Source: Guadua angustifolia (Eukaryota; Streptophyta; Magnoliopsida; Poales; Poaceae). From it: a stretch of DNA of 64,000 nucleotides. Below the pieces are notes generated by a model that searched no databases, was not told the origin of the DNA, and saw only the letters and a list, made by a program, of their open reading frames with translations. Below are positions 12,762 to 23,223 of this stretch, one piece after another. Both the position numbers and the translations under genes were made by a program. The DNA is taken from assembly GCA_036346375.1 (NCBI GenBank), contig CM070520.1, positions 16,503,791 to 16,567,790 of the forward strand, in the 5' to 3' direction. Position 1 is the stretch's first letter, and each line of letters begins with the position of its first letter.

Positions 12762-15700
12762 TACTTGCACGCTTTCGTCAATTCCATACCTGCCACTGCT
12801 TTGTTTGATTCTGGAGCTTCACATTCTTTTATTTCGAGGAGCTTTGTTGATCGTTTTGGTTTTGAGACCTTGGCTCTTAAGATTCCCATGATTATTCAAT
12901 CACCGGGAAAAGAAATGAGGACTGATTTGGTGTGCCCAAGTGCTACCATAGTCATCAATGGGGTAAAATTTCTTGCAAATCTCATTCTCTTGGACTCAAA
13001 GGGGTTAGATGTCATCCTCGGGATGGATTGGTTGACCAAGTTTAAGGGTCAAATTGATTGCGCCAACCGAGCCATCACTCTCACCAATGCAGAGGGCATC
13101 CGAGTGGAGTTCAAGCCGGATAAGTCGTTGGGTGAGAGGTGCGTGTTGAACAAGCTGAAGGAAGTCACCTTGGAGTGTGTGCCTGTAGTGAGCGAGTACC
13201 CCGATGTCTTCCCTGAGGATCTGCCAGGCATGCCGCCTGATCGGGAGATCGAGTTCACTATAGAGCTTGTTCCAGGTACAGCTCCGATTTCCAAGAGGCC
13301 ATACCGCATGCCAGCAAATGAGCTCGCAGAGGTGAAGAAGCAAATAGAAGAGCTGCTAGAGAAGGGGTTCGTTCGTCCGAGTTAAATGCGCCTTGGGGAG
13401 CGCCAGGTCTTTGCTTGAAGAAGAAGGACGACGATACTTGAGGATGTCGTCGACTACGAGCTACCGAATGAAGTCACCATCAAGAACAAGTATCCACTGC
13501 CTCGGATAGAAGATTTGTTCGATCAGCTGAAGGGAGCCTGCATATTCTCCAAGATTGATCTGCGATCGGGGTACCATCAGGTGAAGATCAGGCCGCAGAC
13601 ATTCCGAAGACCGCCTTCACCACTCGGTATGGGCTGTATGAGTACACAGTCATGTCCTTTGGTCTGACCAATGCCCCGGCGTATTTCATGAATCTGATGA
13701 ACAAGGTGTTCATGGATTATCTGGATAAGTTTGTAGTGGTGTTCATCGATGATATCCTTATCTACTCTCGAGATGAGTCCGAGCATGCTGAACATTTGAG
13801 GTTGGTCTTAGAGAAGCTCGAAGTCACCAACAGATGCCAAGTTCAAGCAAGTCGCGAGTTCGGTTGATGAGGTTGCTTTTCTGGGTCACGTCATTTCTGC
13901 CGGAGGAGTCTCGGTTGATCCGGGAAAGGTGAGAGATGTGCTTGATTGGAAGCCGCCCAAGTCAGTGCCGGAGATCAGGAGTTTTCTGGGTTTAGCGGGT
14001 TATTACAGGAGATTCATTGAAGGTTTCTCGAAGATTGCTAGACCAATGACCCAACTGCTGAAGAAAGAAAAGAAATTTGAGTGGACTGAAGCTTGCGAGC
14101 AGAGCTTCCAAGAGTTGAAGAAGAGGTTGACTACAGCTCCAGTGCTAGTCTGTCCGGACATCCACAAAGGTTTTGAAATCTACTGTGATGCTTCGAGACA
14201 GGGTCTTGGGTGTGTGCTGATGCAGGGAGGCAAGGTCGTCGCATACGCTTCGCGGCAATTGCGACCACATGAGGCGAATTACCCGACCCATGACCGGAGT
14301 TGGTCATTTGTTGTATGCGTTGAAGATCCGGAGGCACTATCTCATTGGGAACCGCTAGAGATCTTCACAGACCATAAGAGTTTGAAATACATCTTCACTC
14401 AGGCAGATCTCAATCTGCGGCAGAGAAGATGGTTGGAGCTGATAAAAGACTATGATGCGGGCATTCACTACCATCCTGGTAAGGCGAATGTAGTTGCCGA
14501 TGCTCTGAGCCGGAAGAGCTACTGCAACACTTTGGTGGGTCAGCCTGCTCTGCATGAGGAGTTTCAGCGTCTGAATCTGGGATTGGTAGAGGAAGGGTCA
14601 GTTGCTGCTTTGGAGGTTCAGCCGACTCTGGTGGATCAAATCAAGAAGCTGCAGAAGTCTGACAAGGAAGCCGCGAAGATCAAGGAAAGAATCAAGGAAG
14701 GAAAAGCCCCGGGATTCTCAGAAGATCAGGAGGGTACAGTTTGGCTTGGGAAGAGCATCTATGTGCCGAATCAGAAGGAGCTCAAGCAGTTGATACTGAA
14801 GGAAGCACACGAGTCAGCATACTCGATTCATCCCGGCAACACCAAGATGTATCATGATCTTCGAGATGTTTATTGGTGGCCGAGAATGAGGAAGGAGATT
14901 GCTGAGTTTATTTCCTTGTGTGATGTGTGCCAGCGAGTCAAAGCTGAGCATCAGAGGCCAGCAGGTCTGTTGCAGCCGTTGAGAGTACCTGAGTGGAAGT
15001 GGGAAGAGATTGGCATGGACTTCATCACAGGACTTCCGAGGACCAGGTCCGGCTATGATTCGATTTGGGTTGTCGTGGACCGATTAACGAAAGTTGCACA
15101 TTTTATACCGGTTAGGACAACCTATACGGGGGATAGGCTTGCAGAGCTGTATATGGCTCGGATTGTGTGCATGCATGGCGTGCCCAAGAAGATTGTTTCT
15201 GATCGGGGCAGCCAATTCACATCTAGATTCTGGCAAAAGTTACAAGAAGCATTAGGCACCAATCAACTTCAAGATACTTATCATCCCCGCATGGATGGGA
15301 TGACAGAGCGGGTGAATCAGATTCTGGAGGACATGTTGAGAGCTTGTGCATTGTCTAATGCAGCCAGTTGGGATAAAATGTTGCCATATGTGGAGTTCTC
15401 ATACAACAATAGTTATCAGGCCAGCTTGCAGATGGCACCGTTTGAGGCTCTGTATGGAAGGAAGTGCAGGACACCTCTCTGTTGGCATGAGACAGGAGAT
15501 CGCCAAGTCTTTGGTCCAGATATTCTGCAGCAGGCTGAGGATCAAGTGAAGATGATTCAGGAGAGGTTGAGAACAGCGCAGTCGAGGCAGAAGAGCTATG
15601 CAGATAATCGCAGAAGGGCGTTGACCTTTGCTCCTGGTGATCATGTTTATCTGAAAGTCTCCCCGCTCAAAGGTATGCGCCGATTCGGAGTTCGTGGCAA

Positions 15701-16088
15701 GTTGGCACCGAGATAGATTGGGCCTTTCCCAATTCTGGCTAGAAGTGGGGAAGTGGCGTATCAGTTGGAGTTGCCACCGCATCTGTCGAATGTGCACAAT
15801 GTATTCCATGTGTCACAATTGAGGAAGTGCCTTCGAGTGCCTGACAGCCAGTTGCAAGTTGATGATGTTGATTTGCATGAAGACCTGACTTACCCAGAGT
15901 ATCCGATCAGGATTCTGGATGAAGCCGAGCGTAGAACCAGGAACAAGTCGATCAAGTTTTGCAAGGTGCAGTGGAGCAATCATCCAGAAGAAGAAGCCAC
16001 CTGGGAGCGCGAGGAGGATCTTCGAGCAGACTACCCCAACCTTTTTCCCCGGTTAGTCTCAAATCTCGGGGTCGAGATTTCTTGTTAG
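12762..16088 (+). pseudogene. Chromovirus pol: protease, RT, RNase H, integrase, chromodomain
   Basis: The protease active-site motif DSGAS is at 12807-12821. Reverse transcriptase spans about 13150-13870, with FSKIDLRSGYHQ, MSFGLTNAPAYFM and the catalytic FIDDIL at 13742-13759. RNase H begins about 14170 (FEIYCDASRQGLGCVLMQ) and ends VVADALSRK. The integrase zinc region (HPGN to CDVCQR, 14830-14935) is followed by the catalytic core (MDFITGLP, VSDRGSQFTS). A C-terminal chromodomain lies at about 15900-16045 (KFCKVQWSNHPEEEATWERE). Breaks are a TAA stop at 13383-13385 in front of the RT palm, frame changes near 13420, 13600 and 13850, and a TAG at 15714-15716 between integrase and chromodomain. 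In relatives one uninterrupted frame encodes all of this. The chromodomain is thought to steer integration towards particular chromatin. Confidence 0.9.
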
Positions 16089-16094
16089 GGGAGG
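16087..16094 (+). other. Polypurine tract
   Basis: AGGGGAGG just upstream of the 3' LTR start at 16098, the usual site for plus-strand DNA priming. Confidence 0.75.
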
Positions 16095-16097
16095 TTT

Positions 16098-19000
16098 TGT
16101 AACATCCGTTTTCAATTTTCTTGAGCTTGAAATTCAAAATCCGAACCCTGGAAAATTTTCTCGAATTAAATCCAATTTTAAACGGAATTTTTAAAGTCAA
16201 CAAGAATTTAATTTGATTAATCCATATATCAAACTAATTATTTCTTATTTTTATTGGGTTCCTTATGCGTTTCATTTGATTTTTCTGAATTTTTGGAGAT
16301 TTTTCTAATTTATTTACTATTTATTTGGATTTATTGAAGCTTATTTGAATTTCGATTTAGAAATGTATTAAAAATACTCAAAAGTCCTTCGGCCGATTCC
16401 ACTGTTTATACCCTCACGACTGCTCTTGTTCATACCCGGCCCGACCCGCTTTTCCATACACAAAGAAAACCCTAGCGTATCCACCGCTGATCGCCGATCC
16501 AACTACCGGAGTTCATGCCTCTCCACAATAAACCCTAAACCTATTTTATGCGTTTTCCTCGCCGTCGATGCCGATCTAGCGGCTCAAGACGTCCACGTCG
16601 CCGAAACCCGCCACCCAAGACAAGAAGCCAAGCGGCGACCAACCTCGCTATCCGAGCCAAATTCGCATCCCTAGGCTATAAAAGCCAAGGTTGACCCTTC
16701 CCGAGGTTTCCTCTCCCAAGCCGCAGTTCCCTCTTTCTTCTCCGTGAGACGCGCGTCTCGAGGAAGCTAGACCTCGCCGGTTGCTCCACCGCGCCGAAGT
16801 TGTTCCGCCGTCTCTTGCTCCTCTCCGGTGAGTCTCCGTAGTGTCTTTGGTACTGCCGAGTCCATCTTTGCAAGAGCTAACGGAAGCACTAATTCTTTTA
16901 CTCGTTCCGCCGTCCTTCGCGGTTGGCATGTCGTCGTCTCAAATCAGTTGAACCAGCGCGCCACTCGCCGTCGTTATTCTCGAGTCCTCCCGCCGTCGGA
17001 TCATCAACCGGTATGGGATCTGCGCCACGTACCTCGGTAAACCTCCAACCAAACAGATTCGCCACCTCATCGCCATGTCATCGCCAAGTGTGCGCCACTT
17101 GGTGCCACGTTTGCTCTAGTGCCGTGTCGGACGCCACATCGCCGCTTGCATCGCACGTGTCGCCCGTGTCGCCAGTGTGCGCCACGCAAACCGCAACCCT
17201 AACGTGTACGCCACGGTTCGCCAGTGTCGCCACATCGTGCCACGATTCGCCACATGTCCGCCACGCACACGCCACGCCACCACATACCTCTCGGTGCACT
17301 CGGTTCACGGTGAACCGTAGTGACGTATGGACCCCACATGTCAGCGCATTGATGTTATTATGTTCTGATTTAATTCCGAAAATCAGAAATTCCAGCGAAT
17401 CGCGTAGCGACACGTGTCAGTCTATTTAATTCTGATTTTCTTCCATTTAAAACTTCGAAAGCTCCGTTCTCCTCCGTTCGAACTCCGATTTGAACGATTC
17501 AAATTTCTAAATTCATCTAAAATTAAGATCTATCTGTTGGTGTTATTTTTATGAATTTTTGAATTTTATTTATTTCTGTTTATTTATTATTTTGCCTCGA
17601 TTCGCGTGTTTCATGTGTAGACGCACGCCGGTTGAGGAAGAAGAGCATCCAAAGAAAGCGTCAGCAGTTAGGTGGAGGAAGGCAAGTCTCCTTGACCATG
17701 TTGAACCCAAATTCATGAGATACTATTTTGTTTTTAAATTATTGCATGCTATTTGAATTATGAATCGTACTTTGATGTCGTTTTAAATGTTTAGATAAAT
17801 GCCAACTTGTTATGCCCACATTGATATTCATGTTGACAACCATTGATACCCTAGGAAAACTAATTACTGTAGCTAATGGTAATTAATCTTGCTATGGGAA
17901 CGTAGAAAAATGCTTAGCCATGCTTAAACACGTCGATACCTTATCCTTATGGAAATAATTTCATTCTTGATTAAAGATGATTTATGAAATGTATGGCAAT
18001 TGGTGTTGCCGGTATTAATTTGAAAGTTAAAAGTGAAAAATGATTTGGACCGGGGCGGATTGGTTGAATGGTGGGTGCGGGAAGCACAAAATTTTGGAAT
18101 ATGATTGCCGCCCTAGTCAATTAAGGACCGTCGTTTGGACACCATGGGCCATGCTATACAGTACAACCACATGTCTATATGGGTACGACCTGGCTAAGTA
18201 ATTTGCATGTATCGTTAGTTGACTTCGCCATTGGGCTGTGCGGTTTGCCGGAAGGGTACTTGCAAGGCGCAAGAGGGGCTTCGGATCAAGGGGTAGCCCT
18301 ACCAGCGGTGAAACCTTAGCGGGCGGAGTCGGTAGCGGTAGTATGCATTGTAAAGGCCTTGTCATGATCTCCCTGCCGACACACCAAAGGAAGTGTGTTA
18401 ATTGCATGGCGCAAGGGGCTGATCATGTCGTGTGGGTAAAGTGTACCAGCTCTGCAGAGTCTTAAAAACTACTTGAGTAGCCGTGCCTACGGATAAGGGC
18501 AAGCGTGGGCGCTTTCACATAGTAGATTTTTACGGTTTTGATTTTAAATTGAAAATGATGGATTTGGTTTAAACATGGAAATGTGGTTGGGAATCATGAG
18601 CGCTAGAGCTCCGGATATTAATTTGGCGACTAGAGCCAACCAGTCGTCAGACTGAAAATTGTTGATACTTCAATTTAATTAATTATGCTATTTTCATTTT
18701 GTCAAATGCTGCTTTATGAATTTACTATTTGTATTTAAATTTCAATTTCGCTTTATGCAAATGAACCCTATATGCCATCCTTTGTTTAAGCCTTGCATTT
18801 AGTTAATTGCATTAAGTTTCCGAGACTTGCGAGTATGTTGCATACTCACCCTCGCATGTCATTGCGGGGCTGCTTATTCCATAAAGCAGATGATGGAAGA
18901 AGGGGTGAGCAAAGAGCTAACGATACACCGTTCGACATCTGTGGTGAAGGCTATGAAGAGGAGGACGACTCGATCTTCTAGGGAGCGCGCCGATCCGGTT

Positions 19001-19243
19001 GCTCGTGGGCTAACCGATTGGCTCTTTTTGTTCTACATTTCATTGCTATTTTTACATTTCAGTAGTAAGGCTTCATACTTGTAATAATGTGATGATGTTG
19101 GTACACTCTTTTGCTTAATACTGTTATGAACTTTATGATATGTCTGTGTTATCATCACTGTATGCTGTGTGCGCTAGCTGTTCCTGGACTAGTGCGGTTG
19201 AAACACAGGAGGGTTCGGATTTGGTAAATCCGGGGTCCTCACA
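16098..19243 (+). repeat. 3' LTR of the chromovirus
   Basis: 3,146 bp, pairs with 7896-11053, TATAAAAG at 16677-16684. Its AT-rich blocks match the 5' LTR over long runs, while differences cluster at C/G runs and CG/CGG sites, mostly as single-base gaps. Confidence 0.93.
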
Positions 19244-19453
19244 CAAGGAGCCCATGGCGGTTCATGCGGCGAAGCAGCGCCTCACCTTCAAAGATGCGGC
19301 TCATCAAGTGTAAGCAGGTGCCTCGCATTATTACGAATCCGGCTCAAAGCATACTGAACCTGCCACAGCTCCCATACTCACCCACCAGCTTCAACTCTGC
19401 ATCAAGGTGCTCCTTCTCATAAGGACACCGTGGTTTCTTGAATGTCTTACCAT
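19244..19453 (-). pseudogene. RPS9: RPS9 pseudogene, exon 2 upstream half
   Basis: After the acceptor (CTATTGCAG) it reads KTFKKPRCPYEKEHLDAELK and LVGEYG. The expected loop is deleted, giving a TGA, then ALSRIRNNARHLLTLDE continues in another frame, then a second small deletion, then FEGEALLRRMNRHGLL up to the 3' LTR. The Cys and His where the family has Arg (PRR, KER) are consistent with CpG decay. Confidence 0.88.
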
Positions 19454-21023
19454 CTGCAATAGAAAACATTATAGATAACCTTGCTCATTTCCACAAAATA
19501 ACGGAGAAAGAAGCCATTATAGATAAAAATTGCTTATACAGAAACCAAAAAAATTACAAAGAAAGAAGCCTTATAGCCCCAGAGATCCCTTGCCCTTACA
19601 CCCCACCCGAAAGATGGCAGAAAACAACCCCCACACAACTAAAAAGAACGACAAAGCGGCTCTGTAAAAACAATTTTCTTAAATAGATGAAGAAAAACCC
19701 TACTAGAAATAATGTTTGAGATCATATCTCATGTGATCCTCCCAGTGTACATTCCTACAGCATCCCTAACTTCTTTGACCTAATACTAAAGAAGTTCATA
19801 ATTTATCAACTTAAGTACAATGGTTCAAAGATCTCAGCTGGAACTTCTATACAATGTTTTCAGAATACATAAATATCACACCTCTATGGCCAGAGTCTTC
19901 CATTTTCAATAAGCGTTAATATATTATAGCATGAACCTCACAATGCATGCATCATTCAGTAAGTATATTGCTCTATTTTCATAACAAGGTTCACACATGG
20001 ATCTGAATAATTTCATTCCATGGAAATGGGTGTCATCATAAACATGTAGGTACTTAAGAGGAACACTGAAAATAACACCTACCATAGTTATAAATCATGA
20101 CAATTGAGGACACTTAATAGGCTAATACTATGCAGCCTTCAGCGCAACACTTGAATAACATCAGATTTTGCATTGTAGCATACAAGAACAAACATGTCAA
20201 ACCCCATGATCCCAGTTGGCATTAAAGGTACACCTCTCTAGTACACAATATCTACTAGCAGGCTAGTATCCCAATTGTCCCAAACAAATGCTACTTAGAG
20301 GTGTCCTGTGCTCAATGTGGCACGCCCGGAAATACACACGATGGTACTTCAGAAAGGTGGGTGTGTTTATATCGGGACAAAAAATTACTAATATTTTTTT
20401 TCCAATCAACCTTAACGGCTCTTGAATAGGCGCATTATTAATGCTACCAAAGAGCAATGTGCATTCCATTTCAATCGACGGCTACTAACACCACCGCCAC
20501 AACGCAAACACAGAAATCTAAGAAAAAAGCGCAGATTTATCGCTCCTTCAAAATTTTGTAACGCGCTGAACATGATTTGTTACATACAGACTGATATGTA
20601 AAACACACAGGTTTGATTTGCAGTCCGAGCATTAACGCCATGAAAACATACTTGCATGGCTACAAGAATCCCTGGCTGAGAGTAAAGATTAAAACTTTGA
20701 GCACCTTCGCACGAACTGACCCACGTACAGAATCGCTGGATCTAACATGAACGACACTAAGAACCACTGCAGGAACAGGCACCATCGAGGCATACGCACG
20801 GCGAATTTTGCTCCAGATCATCTCAACAAACGAATCCACCACCGCGTTGCGCATACTGATCCACCGACAAAAAGAACCCCAAAGAAATCTCTCACTACGA
20901 CACTCGCAAGACAAAATCGTACTACAGGCAAGAGCACCAATCAAGAACTCACAGAACTATAGCGCCATCTCTGATCCGCGAGTGACTACCAGAGGAGGAG
21001 CATCCTCCAAAGAGAGTTGGGGG
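19454..21023. other. Intron 1 of the RPS9 pseudogene
   Basis: About 1.57 kb between the MVHVS exon and exon 2, AT-rich and with no other coding signal. Open frames at 20.66-20.94 kb are not protein-like. Confidence 0.5.
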
Positions 21024-21038
21024 GCTGACGTGCACCAT
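21024..21038 (-). pseudogene. RPS9: RPS9 pseudogene, exon 1 with start codon
   Basis: ATG GTG CAC GTC AGC (MVHVS) matches the conserved start of plant RPS9. It is preceded by a GGC-repeat, CT-rich leader (about 21040-21130) typical of ribosomal protein genes. The FYRN residues that should follow are lost. Confidence 0.75.
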
Positions 21039-21184
21039 CGTAAGAGCTCTGCCTCAGCCTCGCCGCCGCCGCCGCCGATTGGTGAAGCTCTTCTTCCTTT
21101 CTCGAGGAGTGAGGAGGTGGCGCGAGGAAATGCTACGCTACCTTTGATGATGGTGCCGAGTAGGCTAGAGTACCGTTTCGAACT

Positions 21185-22420
21185 TCGATTTCGACGAACG
21201 ACGGTATCAAAAATCATAAAAAATCGTTGGAAATTTATTTAAAATTGAACGGTTTAAAAAGTTAAATAAATTTAAAATCTGATCAAACCGGCTAGTGGAT
21301 TTCGAACGAAATAGATGCCGCTCAAAAAGACTCAAATTTTGAGCAGTTTTTTACGAAAACCGATGATAGATGAAAAACTGGGCAAATATTTTTTTTTAAA
21401 AAAAGAAAAATTGCAAAAAAAAATATTGTAAAATTTGTAAAAAACCATTAAAGGGCAAAAAATAGGAAAAATTTAAAATAAAATATGGAAAAACATGAAA
21501 ATATTCCAAAGATGATCTTTCCTAAATATGGAAAAATTTTAACATAACCTTTGCTATATTTTAGATAATTGCAAGTTGTAAAGTAGGCATTTAGCAATAA
21601 TATATCAATGAACAATCTTTCATTTCAATACTACTCACATATCAATCCAACAAGTGCATAAATAAGCATTCATATAATGAAATTCATATATTAATACTAT
21701 CCATATATCAACACCATTTACATTTCAACACCTTTCATTGTTACTAAATATACTTCAACAAATATTGCTACTAAATATAATTGAACAAATATTGGCACTA
21801 AATATACTTCAATAAATAAATATTGTTACTTGACATAATTGAACAAATATTGCTACTTGGTATACTTCAACAACTATTGCTACTTGACATATTAGAACAA
21901 ATATTGTTACTAAATATAATTGAACAAATATTGTTATTAAAATATGTTTAAGTAAATATTGTTATTTGACATACTTGAACAAATATTGTTACTAAATATA
22001 TTGAACAAATATTGTTACTAAAATATGTTGAAGTAAATATTGCTACTTAACATACTTGAACAAATATTGCTAATAAAAATATTTTTAATTTCTTTTTATT
22101 TTCTAATTTCTAAATTTTGAATGGCTAAAAAATATCTCCAAACTTTATTTTTTTTTCAAAACATATTCACATCAGAGGTCATAAAAGCTATTAATACTAA
22201 TTTTAGGGAATTTTTGGATAATTTTTCCAAAATTTCTGATTTTTTTTTATTTCAATTTGAACTTAACTAGTAAACCAAGCGGTTTCACTTTTCGTCCTAG
22301 AGCGTTTTTTTTTCACTGTTTTCGAATGGTTTTCGTCAGTTTTTTGAACCCTAATGCTAAAGCCTTCGACGATTAGCGGGTCGGGCCGGGTTACATAGCC
22401 AAAGTCATCCGATAAGCCCT
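21185..22420. repeat. AT-rich repeat region, probable transposon relic
   Basis: Phenylalanine-codon-like TTTCGA words at the left edge (21175-21210) and again near 22310-22345 on the other side suggest loosely inverted ends, with A/T-rich DNA between. No coding capacity. Class not determined. Confidence 0.35.
21720..22080. repeat. AT-rich minisatellite
   Basis: About a dozen degenerate copies of a 26-33 bp unit built on TTGAACAAATATTGTTACT and AAATATA. Variants alternate TTGAAC, TTCAAC and TTAAGT, and GCTACT/GTTACT. No open frame uses it. Confidence 0.8.
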
Positions 22421-23223
22421 CGCCACATCGCTTCAGTAGTCATGCGAGTTTAAGCTTTTTTATAATCCTCTCCTACTTTTTTTTTTCAAATCCAATCCCC
22501 ATGCGAATATAATTGTAAAAATAACACACTTCTTCACCGCAAAAGCATCGACAGATGACATATATCACCTGTTACGCTCGTGTACCGCTGCAAATCAAAA
22601 GAGCTATAGGAACCTGCCACGCTCAGGTGAGACTCTTGGCACAGTAGCTACCGCGGCAAGGTGATAGCTTAGACCTGCCAAGGTGGCATAACTTGATACT
22701 CCCTACCACGATACACGAGCACAACAGACACTATCACTGTGGAAATTCTATGTTCTAAACAGGCCTTAAAAAAGTAACTCAAGGTAATGAAAATGTTGAG
22801 TATAACAACAGAAAAATACATCCAGATAAACAGACAGGATTTTGGATGCACTGATACCATCTCGATTCTTACAGCCGATAAGGTTCTCTACTTCAAAACA
22901 GCATCACCAGTTAACCATACCACCATCACGGCCTACATAGCAGATTACAACATCACTCATGTACTTGTATACGAATATTGGACAAATATGTTACATGACG
23001 ACAAGTCAGAGCGATCGACAGACGACAAGCTGCAACAGGTGAGCGCTCCATTTCCTAGGTTGATGATGAAATGGGTCCATGCAGTTTCTAACGAACCAAA
23101 GATCTATGCCGGGCTGCATTTGGTCTGTACAAGATATGCAATGATCAGAGAACACGAACTTCTTATAGCTGTAAAATGCAGCAGTGATGGGATGAGTTTA
23201 GGCGTTACCAGTCTTAGATGGCT
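22421..23223. other. Non-coding stretch downstream of the HVA22-like gene
   Basis: No gene seen. It includes a segment near 22490-22700 sharing words with 4430-4530. The open frame at 22787-23227 has no recognisable protein features and is taken as 3' flank of the minus-strand gene. Confidence 0.4.

Larger units (their letters stand above)
7896..19243 (+). mobile_element. Complete Ty3/gypsy chromovirus-type LTR retrotransposon, 11,348 bp
   Basis: Two long LTRs (7896-11053 and 16098-19243) both begin TGTAACATCC and end CCTCACA. The 5-bp target duplication CAAGG is exact on both sides (7891-7895 and 19244-19248). A primer-binding site follows the 5' LTR and a purine tract precedes the 3' LTR. 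The internal order is gag, protease, reverse transcriptase, RNase H, integrase, chromodomain, on the plus strand. This order, the chromodomain and the 3-kb LTRs point to the Tekay/Del group of plant chromoviruses; that is family knowledge, not a search result. The insertion lies inside exon 2 of the minus-strand RPS9 copy. Several frameshifts and two in-frame stops leave it without an intact polyprotein as written. Confidence 0.95.
6865..21038 (-). pseudogene. RPS9: 40S ribosomal protein S9 pseudogene, intron-containing, split by a retrotransposon
   Basis: RPS9 (uS4 family) is a core protein of the small cytosolic ribosomal subunit. Four recognisable pieces lie in order on the minus strand. 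Exon 1 starts ATG at 21038 and reads MVHVS. Exon 2 begins at 19453 after a TTGCAG acceptor and reads KTFKKP, then DAELKLVGEYG. It resumes beyond the retrotransposon as AEGQNKLDYVLALTVENFL. Exon 3 (7009-6865) reads VGRQIVNIPSFMVRVE and FGGGPPGRVKRKNQKK. Since introns remain, it is a duplicated or once-functional gene, not a processed copy. Lesions besides the 11.3-kb insertion: exon 1 loses its last codons; a deletion after VGEYG gives an early stop; a second small deletion follows TLDE; the segment after SIHHAR is missing; 2 nt are lost after MVRVE; and the tail before the acidic EDEE-stop (6865-6867) is deleted. Identity confident; boundaries of decayed ends approximate. Confidence 0.9.

Noticed and set aside
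20660..20944. Minus-strand frame containing VVHV as a possible RPS9 exon 1
   Set aside because: A better exon 1 with ATG and MVHVS plus a ribosomal-gene-like leader lies at 21024-21038.
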